From Kaistia algarum (GTDB lineage Bacteria > Pseudomonadota > Alphaproteobacteria > Rhizobiales > Kaistiaceae): a stretch of DNA of 64,000 bases. Below are positions 33,797-42,330 of this stretch, piece by piece. Within the stretch, counting starts at the first letter, position 1. Each line of letters starts with the position of its first letter. The notes under the pieces are model-generated. The model was not told the origin of the DNA and ran no database searches. It saw only the letters and a list, made by a program, of their open reading frames with translations. Location of the stretch: contig NZ_JAPKNJ010000001.1 in the NCBI RefSeq assembly GCF_026343945.1, positions 682,001-746,000 on the forward strand. The letters are read 5' to 3'. A program made the position numbers and the translations under genes.

Positions 33797-34882
33797 GTGA
33801 CCATCCTGAATGTCGGCCTCATCGGCCTCGGCGAAGTCGCCCAGTCGATCCACTTGCCCGTCCTGCGCGACCAGCGCGACCGCTGGCGCGTTGCCGGCGT
33901 CTTCGACGTCTCGAAGAAGCTGGTGGACCTCGCGACGTCGCAGAATCCGCAAGCGCAGGCCTATGAGTCGGCAGAGGCGCTGATCCGCTCGCCCGGGATC
34001 GACGTCGTCTTCATCCTCTCCTCCGACGACACCCATGCCCGGTTCGTGCGCGAGGCTGTCCTTGCCGGAAAGCACATCCTGCTGGAAAAGCCCGCTTGCC
34101 TCACGGTGCGCGAGGTCGATGAGTTGCTGGCGGTCAGCGAGGGTTACAAGAAGACGCTCTTCGTCGCCTATATGCGCCGCTACGCCTCGGCCTATATCGC
34201 GGCCAAGGCCGAACTCCCGGCGCATAACGAGATCACCCATGCGCGCATCTTCGATCTCATCTCCGAGGGACGGCACTTCCTTTCGAAGAGCCAGAACATC
34301 CTCTATCCGGACGACATCGACCCGGAACTGCTGAAGAGCGGCGCGATCGCGCGGGAGACGCTGATCCGCGAGGTCGTCGGGACCGACGCCTCGCCGAGCC
34401 TGGTCCGCGCCTATCGCGGGCTGACGGCGCTTTCCTCGCATCATCTCTCGGCGATGCGCGGCCTGATCGGCGAGCCCAGGGATGTTCTCGCCGCGCATCG
34501 CACCAATGGCGGCGCCAATACGAGCGTGATGTTCGACTACGGCCATTTCGTCTGCAACTATGACGCCGTCGTCGACGATCTCGGCCTGTTCGACGCGATG
34601 ATCGAGGTGCGCTCCAATACCAAGCGCGTGCGCATCATCTACGACACGCCCTATATCCGCAGCCTGCCGACCCGGCTGGAAATCACCGAGGCCAGCCCCA
34701 CCGGCCCGGTCAGCCGCAGTTTCGATCCGATCTATGCCGACGCCTTCTCGAACGAACTCGTCGTCTTCCACGGCCACATCCTCAACGGGACGAAGCCGCT
34801 GACCGACCTCCAGGACTCAAGGAAGGATCTGGCGCTCATGGCCCGGGCGATCGAGAAGATGCGCGAGATCGGTGGCGCCTGA
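33797..34882 (+). CDS. Gfo/Idh/MocA-family sugar oxidoreductase
   Basis: The 361-residue dehydrogenase starts at GTG with GCGGAG upstream. The Rossmann motif is NVGLIGLGEVAQSIHL at residues 5-20, the catalytic lysine is in ILLEKPACLT (about residue 97), and FVAYMRRYASAY follows. The sequence is clearly different from the family member at 28516, so the two probably have different substrates or act in opposite directions. It is the last gene of the plus-strand operon after the FrcBCA-like transporter and likely uses the imported sugar or a downstream keto form. NAD versus NADP cannot be decided. Confidence 0.9.
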   Translation: MTILNVGLIGLGEVAQSIHLPVLRDQRDRWRVAGVFDVSKKLVDLATSQNPQAQAYESAEALIRSPGIDVVFILSSDDTHARFVREAVLAGKHILLEKPACLTVREVDELLAVSEGYKKTLFVAYMRRYASAYIAAKAELPAHNEITHARIFDLISEGRHFLSKSQNILYPDDIDPELLKSGAIARETLIREVVGTDASPSLVRAYRGLTALSSHHLSAMRGLIGEPRDVLAAHRTNGGANTSVMFDYGHFVCNYDAVVDDLGLFDAMIEVRSNTKRVRIIYDTPYIRSLPTRLEITEASPTGPVSRSFDPIYADAFSNELVVFHGHILNGTKPLTDLQDSRKDLALMARAIEKMREIGGA

Positions 34883-34992
34883 AGGCAGGCCGTTCGGGCG
34901 GCGAGCGATCGACGCTTTCGCGGCCTGCGACCTTGCGCCTATGATCACGTACCGGCCTTGCGCCGGATTGTAATCGGCGCAAAGGGGCTCCC

Positions 34993-36093
34993 ATGTCGGC
35001 AGAATTGAAGGGCTTGGACGCATCACGTCGCGGCATGATGCTGGGCTCGGCCGCGCTCTTGTTCGCGCCGATGTGGCTCGCCGGTGTCGCGCCCGCCATA
35101 GCACGGACAGGAGGCGCAGCCAGTGTCGCGCGCGAAATCCCGGCCCACCGGCTTCCTGTCCCGGACACGATAAGCGCCGAGTTGCGTCCGGTCGTCGGCG
35201 CTCCGCTGCCGCCCGGCTGGGACGCGATACCGGGCTCCGACGAGGCCTGGCGGTCGCTCGTCAAGGCAACGAGCGAGGGCGCCGGTCCGGCTCTGGAAGC
35301 CATCCGCCAGCGGCTCGGGGTGCGCCTAGAGCGTAGCCGGATCGCCGGCGTCCCCGTCTTCATCTCGACACCGGATCCCCTGCCTAAGGCCAATCGGGAT
35401 CGTCTCCTGGTGCACTTTCACGGCGGTGGCTATGTGCTTTTTCCCGGCGAGATCGGTGCGGGCGAAGGCATGCTCATGGCGGGCTATGGCCGCTTCCGTG
35501 TCATTTCGGTCGATTACCGGATGCCGCCGGATCATCCTTTTCCAGCGGCGCTCGACGACGCCCTCGCCGTCTGGAAGTCTCTCCTTGCCGAGCATGACCC
35601 GAGCCGGATGGGCATGTTCGGAACATCGGCCGGTGGCGGACTGACACTGGCGACGCTCTTGCGGGCGAAGGCCGAAAAATTGCCGCTTCCGGCGGTGATC
35701 GCCCCCGGCAGCCCATGGGTCGATCTGCAGGGCCAAGGCGATTCGATCCTCGCCAACCAGTTCACCGACAATTCGCTGGTCTCCTTCGAGGGATGGGTCG
35801 GCGCCGCGGCCAAGCTCTATGCCGGTTCGGCGGACCTTGCCGATCCGCTGATCTCGCCGATCCATGGCGACTTCGCCGGATTGCCGCCCGCGATCCTGAC
35901 CTCCGGGACGCGAGACCTCCTGCTCAGCGACACTGTGCGCACGCACCGAAAGCTGCGCGAGGCCGGCATCGATGCTGCGCTGCAGGTGTTCGAGGCACAA
36001 AGCCACGCGCAGTTCCTGACGCCTTTCGTGCCAGAGACCGCGGAAGCCTTCGGCGAGATCGCCCGCTTCTTCGACAGGCACCTCGCCGCATGA
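34993..36093 (+). CDS. Exported hormone-sensitive-lipase-type esterase
   Basis: The 366-residue serine hydrolase has the oxyanion motif HFHGGGYV (about residue 139), the nucleophile GTSAGGGL, an acid in SGTRDLLLSD and the histidine of SHAQFL, the order of family IV esterases. The N-terminus SRRGMMLGSAALLFAPMWLAG looks like a twin-arginine export signal, so the enzyme probably works in the periplasm. AAAGGGG precedes the ATG. It stands alone on the plus strand and ends seven bases before the convergent kinase gene. Natural substrate unknown. Confidence 0.87.
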   Translation: MSAELKGLDASRRGMMLGSAALLFAPMWLAGVAPAIARTGGAASVAREIPAHRLPVPDTISAELRPVVGAPLPPGWDAIPGSDEAWRSLVKATSEGAGPALEAIRQRLGVRLERSRIAGVPVFISTPDPLPKANRDRLLVHFHGGGYVLFPGEIGAGEGMLMAGYGRFRVISVDYRMPPDHPFPAALDDALAVWKSLLAEHDPSRMGMFGTSAGGGLTLATLLRAKAEKLPLPAVIAPGSPWVDLQGQGDSILANQFTDNSLVSFEGWVGAAAKLYAGSADLADPLISPIHGDFAGLPPAILTSGTRDLLLSDTVRTHRKLREAGIDAALQVFEAQSHAQFLTPFVPETAEAFGEIARFFDRHLAA

Positions 36094-36100
36094 CGTCGAT

Positions 36101-38041
36101 TCAGGCCGGCCTTGCCTGCAACGCCAGATCGATCGCCTCGGCGAGATCGCGCTCGCGGAACGGCTTGCTCAGAGGGACGAGGTTAAGTTCCGGATCCGGC
36201 GGCACATCCGAATAGCCCGTTGCCAGCACCACAGGGATCGAGAGGCCTGCCGCCACAATCGCCCTGGTCATTTCCATGCCGGTCATGCCCGGCATGGCTT
36301 GATCCGTGACGACGAGATCGAAAGCGCTGGCGCGCAGGCGGTCGAGCGCCTCGGCGGCGGAATTCACCGCCTCGACATCATGTCCGAGTTCGGACAGCAT
36401 TTCTTCGGTGTTCATCAGCACCAGGAAATCGTCATCGACGGCCAGAACGCGGAGGCGGCGGATCGGAGGCGCCTCCGCCTCGATCGGCCCCTCCTCAGAC
36501 GCCTCGCCCAGGGCTCGCGGCAGCCAGATCTCGGCCACGGTTCCCTTTCCGGTCTCCGAACGAATCTTCAACGTGCCTCCAGATTGCTCGGCAAGGCCGC
36601 GAACCATCGGCAGGCCAAGGCCCGTGCCCTTGCCCGGGCCCTTGGTGGTAAAGAACGGCTCCATGACCCGCAGCAGCGTCGCCTCGTCGATTCCTTCGCC
36701 GGAATCCTCGACCGCCAGCACGACATAGGCCCCGCCTCGCAGCGACACATCCTCGTCGTTCCCGACATTCGCCTCCCGCGCCGAAATGACGATGGAGCCA
36801 CCTTGGGGCATGGCATCGCGCGCATTGACCACAAGATTGATCAGCGCCGATTCGAGCTGGTTGGCGTCGGTGTTGGCCTGCGGGAGTCCCGCCGGGAAAC
36901 GCTGCTCGATCACGATGGACGGCCCGATGGACCGCTCCAGGAGTTCAGCCACGCCGCCAACGAGCTCTGCCAGCGAGACCGGCCCGGTATCGAGCACCTG
37001 CCGCCTGGCGAAGGCGAGCATGCGCTGCACCAGCGCCGAACCTCGCAGCGCGCCGCGCGTTGCATTCTCGACAAGGCGCATGAGCTTGGGATCGTCGGGA
37101 ATGCGCTTGCGGAGCAGATCGAGGCTGCCAAGGATCGCCATCAGGAGATTGTTGAAATCATGGGCGATGCCGCCAGTCAGTTGGCCGATCGCCTCCAGCT
37201 TCTGGGATTGAAACAACGCCTCGCGCGCCTCTTCCAATGCACGCTGTGCCGAGCGGCGCTCGGTGATGTCGCGCGTCACCTTGGCGAAGCCGACGATCTC
37301 GCCGGCATCGTCACGGATCGGGTCGACGACGACATTGGCCCAGAACCGCGTGCCATCCTTGCGCAGGCGCCAGCCCTCTTTTTCGAAGCGTCCCTCGCGG
37401 CGAGCGATCGACAAGGTGCGCTCGGGTTCGCCCGCCGCCCGATCCTCGGGCGTATAGAACAGGGAGAAGCTGCGTCCGATGATCTCCTCCGGCGCATAGC
37501 CCTTGATGCGCACGGCGCCGGGATTCCACGTCGCAACGCGGCCGATGGGATCGAGCCTGTAGATCGCATAGTCCGTAACGCTCTGTACCAGAAGACGAAA
37601 CTCTTCTTCCGATCGAAGCAGGGCGCTGGCTGCTTCACGGCGCTCGCTCAGATCCCTTGTAATTTTGGCATAGCCGATCAGTTCGCCGTCAGGAGAACGC
37701 ATCGGATCGAGAATGACATGACACCAGAAGCGCGTCCCATCCTTGCGCAAACGCCAGCCTTCGGTCTCGAAACGTCCCTCGCGCTCAGCCTCGGCCAAGG
37801 CGCGCGCCGGCAGCCCGGACTGACGATCCTCCGCGACGTAGAAGCGGGAAAAATGCTCACCGATAATCTCGTCCGCACGATATCCCTTGATACGTTCCGC
37901 GCCGCGATTCCAGCTGACCACCCGGCCGTCGACATCCAGCATGCAAATGGCGTGGTCCGCAATCGAATCGACCAGGAGCCGATAGCGGCTCTCATCGTTC
38001 GCAGGGGCATCTTTGAGGACTGAGGATTGAATGTTGGGCAC
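36101..38041 (-). CDS. Hybrid histidine kinase, PAS-PAS-HisKA-HATPase-REC
   Basis: The 646-residue sensor has no membrane segment. Domains in order: PAS 1 (about 18-135), PAS 2 (145-262), HisKA with the phospho-histidine in GGIAHDFNNLL (near residue 294), HATPase with VNARDAMPQGG, EDSGEGID and GPGKGTGLGLPM, and a receiver (about 525-640) with VDDD and the phospho-acceptor aspartate in VVTDQAMPG. The HisKA type (AHDFNN) is common in soluble alphaproteobacterial hybrid kinases. The two PAS domains are strikingly alike, sharing ETEGWRLRKDGTRFW-like segments, and look like an internal duplication. The output partner is not encoded nearby, although a diguanylate cyclase diverges from it. Confidence 0.92.
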   Translation of the reverse strand: MPNIQSSVLKDAPANDESRYRLLVDSIADHAICMLDVDGRVVSWNRGAERIKGYRADEIIGEHFSRFYVAEDRQSGLPARALAEAEREGRFETEGWRLRKDGTRFWCHVILDPMRSPDGELIGYAKITRDLSERREAASALLRSEEEFRLLVQSVTDYAIYRLDPIGRVATWNPGAVRIKGYAPEEIIGRSFSLFYTPEDRAAGEPERTLSIARREGRFEKEGWRLRKDGTRFWANVVVDPIRDDAGEIVGFAKVTRDITERRSAQRALEEAREALFQSQKLEAIGQLTGGIAHDFNNLLMAILGSLDLLRKRIPDDPKLMRLVENATRGALRGSALVQRMLAFARRQVLDTGPVSLAELVGGVAELLERSIGPSIVIEQRFPAGLPQANTDANQLESALINLVVNARDAMPQGGSIVISAREANVGNDEDVSLRGGAYVVLAVEDSGEGIDEATLLRVMEPFFTTKGPGKGTGLGLPMVRGLAEQSGGTLKIRSETGKGTVAEIWLPRALGEASEEGPIEAEAPPIRRLRVLAVDDDFLVLMNTEEMLSELGHDVEAVNSAAEALDRLRASAFDLVVTDQAMPGMTGMEMTRAIVAAGLSIPVVLATGYSDVPPDPELNLVPLSKPFRERDLAEAIDLALQARPA

Positions 38042-38235
38042 TCCGTACCGATCGCCCTGCCGACGCCATCCTGACCCGGCTTAGCCCGAACCTGCCACTC
38101 GATCAACGCGTGGGGACAATCCGGGTTCCGGCGCGCCGCCGCGGCGACAAGCAATATGCGGCCTCGCCGGTCGCAAAACTTGACCAGCCCATGCGAGGGC
38201 GGCAAGAATGCAATTCATGTCAGCGTACTGGGTGA

Positions 38236-39189
38236 GTGGTGAAGGACCTGCTTTCGGCGGTGGATGTTCGCGGATTGCTGTTCGGGCTCGTCGAGGATGC
38301 CCAGGTTCTGGTGGCCGCCTATGATCCGTCCGATCGCCTGCGCATCGCCAATGCCGCCTTCCGAAGCGCGTTCTTCATCGAGCCGGAAGAAACACCACTC
38401 TGGTCCGAAATCATGCGGCGCAACCATCGTGCAGGCCGTGGCACGGTGATCCTCAATCCAGATTTCGACGCCTGGCTGACCTCGACCCAGTCGCGTCGCG
38501 GCAAGGTCGGCTTCCGGGCCTATGAAACCGACCTCGCCGATGGGCGCTGGATTTGGATGGCGGAGACGGTGCGTCCGGATGGCTGGATGTTGTGCATCGC
38601 AAGCGACGTGACGTCGATCCGGGCCGACGAGCGCACCGTGCGGCAGGATCGCGATCTCGCCATCCGTGCGGCCTATACGGACGAACTCACCGGAATTGCC
38701 AATCGGCGCTTCGTGACCGAACGCATCACGGCGATGGTCGAGACGCCGCGGGGGCTGGATGACTTCGTCGGGTGCGTGGCCCTGTTCGACCTGGATCATT
38801 TCAAGGACGTGAACGACCACTATGGCCATGCAACGGGAGACATCCTCCTGCGCGATTTTTCCCGCCGCATGCAGGATCAGTTACGCCGCGGCGATTGCTT
38901 CGGGCGCATTGGCGGTGAGGAATTCGTGCTGGTGCTGCCGGCAACGCCGCCCGATCAGGCGGCATTGATCCTCGAACGCATGCTCGCCGTCGCGCGGCGG
39001 GCGCGGCCCGTGCCCGAATTGCCGGAGGTCGGCTACACTTTCTCCGCGGGCCTTGCCGAGGCCATGCCGGGCGATCATCCCGAGGATGTCATCCGCCGGG
39101 CCGACAATGCGCTCTATGGGGCGAAGCTCGGCGGTCGGAACCGCATCCGCCTCTACAATCCGCCGCACCCGCCCGCGGCCAGCGGCTGA
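38236..39189 (+). CDS. Diguanylate cyclase with N-terminal PAS-like domain
   Basis: The 317-residue cytosolic protein has an N-terminal PAS-like sensory region (about residues 10-135) and a GGDEF domain (about 155-310). The catalytic motif is GGEEF, preceded by DLDHFKDVNDHYGHATGD, and the inhibitory-site RxxD is present as RRGD nine residues before it, so product inhibition by cyclic-di-GMP is expected. The start is one of two consecutive GTG codons; the ribosome site is weak. It diverges from the hybrid kinase gene (194-base gap) and ends directly against the stop of the RraA-like gene, with no base between. Confidence 0.9.
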   Translation: MVKDLLSAVDVRGLLFGLVEDAQVLVAAYDPSDRLRIANAAFRSAFFIEPEETPLWSEIMRRNHRAGRGTVILNPDFDAWLTSTQSRRGKVGFRAYETDLADGRWIWMAETVRPDGWMLCIASDVTSIRADERTVRQDRDLAIRAAYTDELTGIANRRFVTERITAMVETPRGLDDFVGCVALFDLDHFKDVNDHYGHATGDILLRDFSRRMQDQLRRGDCFGRIGGEEFVLVLPATPPDQAALILERMLAVARRARPVPELPEVGYTFSAGLAEAMPGDHPEDVIRRADNALYGAKLGGRNRIRLYNPPHPPAASG

Positions 39190-39837
39190 TCAGAACTTGC
39201 CGTAGCGCAGATAGGCCTCTTGCGGATCGATGCCTTCGAGGATCGCCTTGCGGACCAGATTCTCGGTCGCGATCGCCGCTTCCGATTTCTCGACGACTTC
39301 AAGAACGATGGCGCCCGGGATGCGTATCATGCCGTCGCGATCGCCCACCAGATAGTCGCCCGGCGCGATGACGACATCGCCGATTTCGATCTCGACCTCG
39401 GTCGCGACCGGCAGCCAATAGCCGACGATATCGCGCGGCGTATGACCGCGGCACCACGTCTGGAAGCCGATCTGCAGCAGGAAATTGACGTCGCGCGCAT
39501 AGCCATCGACGACGCAGCCGCGCACGCCCTTGTTCTTCAGCGTCTCGGCGGAGAGTTCGCCCATATGGGCGACGCGGTCATCATTGGGTTGGCAGGTCCA
39601 TATCGACCCGGCCGGCGCCTTGGAGAGCAGCCCAGTCCAGGCGAGCAGCGTTTCATGCGGGTCCGCCGAGACGTCGACCTTGCCGAGAATGGTGAATACC
39701 GGGCCAGCCAGCGTGCGCTCCGGGTGGATCGGCCGCAGATCGGCCGGCAAAGTGAAAGCCTTGAGGCCCATCGCGCGCATGACGTCGTGGACGACGCCCG
39801 TATAGCAGGCCTCGAGGCGCTCGGTGATCGTCGGCAA
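39190..39837 (-). CDS. RraA-like family protein, probable aldolase/decarboxylase
   Basis: The 215-residue protein has the RraA/HMG-aldolase fold. Conserved segments are GVVHDVMRAMGL at the start, LAGPVFTILGK, GCVVDGYARD with the active-site arginine and aspartate, and VIAPGDYLVGDRDGMIRIPG. Bacterial homologues in catabolic operons are often metal-dependent aldolases or decarboxylases for 2-oxo acids rather than RNase E regulators. TTG start with GAGGAG six bases upstream; ten bases after the UxaA-like large-subunit gene. It could cleave the 2-keto-3-deoxy acid made by that dehydratase. Confidence 0.84.
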   Translation of the reverse strand: MPTITERLEACYTGVVHDVMRAMGLKAFTLPADLRPIHPERTLAGPVFTILGKVDVSADPHETLLAWTGLLSKAPAGSIWTCQPNDDRVAHMGELSAETLKNKGVRGCVVDGYARDVNFLLQIGFQTWCRGHTPRDIVGYWLPVATEVEIEIGDVVIAPGDYLVGDRDGMIRIPGAIVLEVVEKSEAAIATENLVRKAILEGIDPQEAYLRYGKF

Positions 39838-39847
39838 GGTGGTCTCC

Positions 39848-41047
39848 TCAGGCGGCGGGCAGGCAGGCGGGGCCGATCGGCTCGAACGATTTGTAGGTTA
39901 GGACGAACTCCTGGTGACCCAGTTCCTCCGATTTGGTGCGGCCACCGGCCCCCAGCGACAGCACCAGATCGTGGATCTCCTGACCCACTTCAGCAAGTCC
40001 CGCCCTCCCCTCCAGGATCCGGCCAGCATCGACGTCCATGTCGTCCTCCATGCGCCGGTAGGTCTCGGGATTGGCGCAGATCTTGACGACCGGCGAGATC
40101 GCCGAGCCGACGACAGAGCCGCGGCCGGTGACGAACAGCACGACATGGCTGCCGCAGGCGATCAATTCGACGATCTCGGCATTGTCGTTAATGTTCGGGA
40201 AGCCGAACCGAACCTCGCCGTCCGGCACCACGTCGAGCAGGTAGAGCCCGCCGCGCGGCGGCACGTCGCCGGGCTTGATCAGACCGGATATCGGCGAGGT
40301 GCCCGACTTCGCGTAGGCGCCCATCGACTTCTCCTCGATGGTCGTGAGCCCGCCATCGGCGTTGCCGGCGGCGAAGGAACCATAGCCGAGCGTCGCGTAA
40401 TAGCGCGCCGCCTTGGCGACGCTGGCCTCGAGTTCGACGCCCAGTTCCGGCGTCGCGGCGCGGTCGGCCATGATGTGTTCGCAGCCGATGAGTTCGCCGG
40501 TCTCCTCGAAAATACAGGCCGCCCCTTCCTCGACAAACAGGTCGAAGGCGCGGCCGGCCGCCGGATTGCCGGATATGCCGGAGGTACCGTCGGAACCGCC
40601 ACAGACCGTGCCGATGACGAGTTCGCTCGGATCCATCGGCACCGTCGGCGCGGCGTCGAGGATCGCGCGCTGCTCGGCGATGAAGGCGCGGCCTTCCTCG
40701 ATCGATTTCCGCGTGCCGCCGGACGCCTGGATGACGATGGTCTTCACCGGCCGGCCGCTGGCGCGAACGGCGCGCTCCAGCGCGTATTTGTTGAAGCTCT
40801 CACAGCCAAGCGAGACGAGGAGCACGGCACCGACATTGGGATGGGTGCAAAGCTGCTCCATCATCCGCCCGCCATACTCGTTCGGATAGCAGCCTGGAAA
40901 GCCGATGACATGGACGCCGTCCTCGCGGAACGGGATCGCGATCTCGCGCGCAACATGATGGGCGCATTCGACGAGATAGCCGACCGCCACCACATTGCGG
41001 ATGCCCTTGCGCCCGTCCGAACGCAGATAGCCGCGCATTTCGATCAT
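39848..41047 (-). CDS. UxaA-family sugar-acid dehydratase, large subunit
   Basis: The 399-residue protein corresponds to the C-terminal catalytic part of altronate/galactarate dehydratases. Typical segments are MRGYLRSDGRKGIRNVV near the start, HVIGFPGCYPN, LVSLGCESFN, TVCGGSDGTSGISGNPAAG, FEETGELIGCEHIM, NADGGLTTIEEKSMGAYAKSG and the later FVTGRGSVVGSAISPV. Cysteines in GCYP, GCES and VCGGS are possible iron ligands. Together with the small SAF-domain subunit it forms a two-protein dehydratase or lyase; relatives include D-altronate dehydratase and (2R)-sulfolactate sulfo-lyase. Substrate not determinable. ATGA overlap with the small-subunit gene. Confidence 0.9.
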   Translation of the reverse strand: MIEMRGYLRSDGRKGIRNVVAVGYLVECAHHVAREIAIPFREDGVHVIGFPGCYPNEYGGRMMEQLCTHPNVGAVLLVSLGCESFNKYALERAVRASGRPVKTIVIQASGGTRKSIEEGRAFIAEQRAILDAAPTVPMDPSELVIGTVCGGSDGTSGISGNPAAGRAFDLFVEEGAACIFEETGELIGCEHIMADRAATPELGVELEASVAKAARYYATLGYGSFAAGNADGGLTTIEEKSMGAYAKSGTSPISGLIKPGDVPPRGGLYLLDVVPDGEVRFGFPNINDNAEIVELIACGSHVVLFVTGRGSVVGSAISPVVKICANPETYRRMEDDMDVDAGRILEGRAGLAEVGQEIHDLVLSLGAGGRTKSEELGHQEFVLTYKSFEPIGPACLPAA

Positions 41048-41370
41048 GATGGGACCCCGCTCGTCGCCGCCTGCTCGTCCAGGAGATGATGCGTCGGCGT
41101 GTAGTCGCTCTTCACATTGTGGACATGGACATGGGCGCCGCGCGGGATCACCTCGGTCGCCGATCCGATCGGCGCGCCATATTTCAGGATCTTCTCGCCC
41201 ATCGCGATGTCCCGTCGCGCCAATTTATGGCCGATGGAAAGGGCCGCGCCGAGCGGCAGGTCCACGCCGTCGATCAGTACCGTTTCGCCTTCCGGGATGC
41301 GGGAGCGCGCCACCACGACATTGTCGCCGTCATGCAGCAGCAGGAGACGCGGATCGATCGATGATGGCAC
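41044..41370 (-). CDS. UxaA-family dehydratase, small SAF-domain subunit
   Basis: The 108-residue protein is the N-terminal SAF domain of UxaA-type dehydratases as a separate chain: LLLHDGDNVVVARSRIPEG, then LGHKLA-like IGHKLARRDIAMGEKILKYG, and GAHVHVHNVKSDY near the end. The histidines of HVHVHN and GHKLA are characteristic. Start GTG with GGAGGA close upstream. It is the first gene of the minus-strand operon and faces the GntR regulator across 125 bases. Confidence 0.9.
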   Translation of the reverse strand: MPSSIDPRLLLLHDGDNVVVARSRIPEGETVLIDGVDLPLGAALSIGHKLARRDIAMGEKILKYGAPIGSATEVIPRGAHVHVHNVKSDYTPTHHLLDEQAATSGVPS

Positions 41371-41495
41371 GGCTTCCTCCGATGACCGGCCGTTTCAACC
41401 GACCGATTTTCATCTGGGTTAGCGCATCGCCGAAAGATCGGAAACAAAATTTTTTATATTGCATGGCCGGGCTTTCGCCGCATAAGGTCGGCGCC

Positions 41496-42176
41496 ATGAG
41501 GGCACTGAAACGGGCGACGCTGGCCGAGCAGGCCTATGAAGAACTGCGCAGCCAGATCGTCTCCGGGCGCCTGCGCGGCGGCGAGCGCCTGCTCGCCGAC
41601 GAGATCGCCGACAAGCTCGCGATCAGCCAGACTCCGGTGAAGGAAGCGCTGGCGTTGCTAGAGCGCGACGGCCTCGTGATGGGCTCCGCGCGCCGCGCCT
41701 CGGTCGTCCGGCGCTTCGAGCCCGCCGACATCGTCGAAATCTTCGAGGCGCGCATGCTGGTCGAACTGCACGCGCTTTCGGCCGGCCTCGCCGCCGGCCG
41801 GGCGACGCCTGATTTCGTGAAGCGCCTCAGCGGCCTGTTCGAGGCGCATGTCTCGGAAGTCCGGAAGCAGAAGGACGAGGCGCTGGCCGATGCCATCCGT
41901 CTTGATCGCGAGTTCCACGAGATGCTGGTGGAGCTTGGCGCCAATGAGACGATCGCCGGATGGCACCGGGTCGTGCAGCGACAGACGCAAACGATCCGCA
42001 ATTTCACGCTGAAGAGCTATACGCTGGAACGCACCGAACGCGAGCATTCGGCCATTGTCGAGGCGATTGCGCGCGGCGATTCGGAAGGAGCCGTCGAGGC
42101 GCTGCGGTCGCATTTGACCGTGAGCCGGGATGCGATGTTGTCTCGTGCACCGGAGGAACTGCCGGTCAGAAGCTGA
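41496..42176 (+). CDS. GntR-family regulator, FCD subfamily
   Basis: The 226-residue regulator has a winged helix at residues 5-70 (LAEQAYEELRSQIVSGRL, LADEIADKLAISQTPVKEALALLERDGLV) and an FCD effector domain with metal-type residues in LDREFHEML and EREHSAIVEAI. FCD members usually bind carboxylates such as uronates or aldonates, which fits the adjacent dehydratase operon. I chose ATG 41496; an ATG at 41463 adds 11 residues but sits beside an A/T-rich probable -10 region. It diverges from the dehydratase operon and precedes the transporter operon at 42331, so it could control both. Confidence 0.9.
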   Translation: MRALKRATLAEQAYEELRSQIVSGRLRGGERLLADEIADKLAISQTPVKEALALLERDGLVMGSARRASVVRRFEPADIVEIFEARMLVELHALSAGLAAGRATPDFVKRLSGLFEAHVSEVRKQKDEALADAIRLDREFHEMLVELGANETIAGWHRVVQRQTQTIRNFTLKSYTLERTEREHSAIVEAIARGDSEGAVEALRSHLTVSRDAMLSRAPEELPVRS

Positions 42177-42330
42177 CCTTTTGCATCGCGTCGGTGGAGG
42201 CCGCCGCTTTGTACCGCTTGCACGGGATGACTTCGGGAGGAGGTCGTAGCCGCCAGCTTGTTCCGAACCAGCGATGGAGCGGACGGATGTCGGCACGAGG
42301 AAGTGAGAATAAACCTTGGGAGGAATAAGA

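Noticed and set aside
36299..38023. A 574-codon frame antisense to the hybrid kinase, and similar long antisense frames at 20568-22166, 44651-46231 and 7560-8960.
   Set aside because: Each lies exactly opposite a well-supported gene, has arginine/aspartate/glutamine-rich composition without domains, and lacks a ribosome site. They are shadows of codon bias.
41440..41480. GntR operator in the AT-rich stretch before the GntR gene.
   Set aside because: The region looks like a promoter, but I found no convincing FCD-type dyad, so no operator is annotated.
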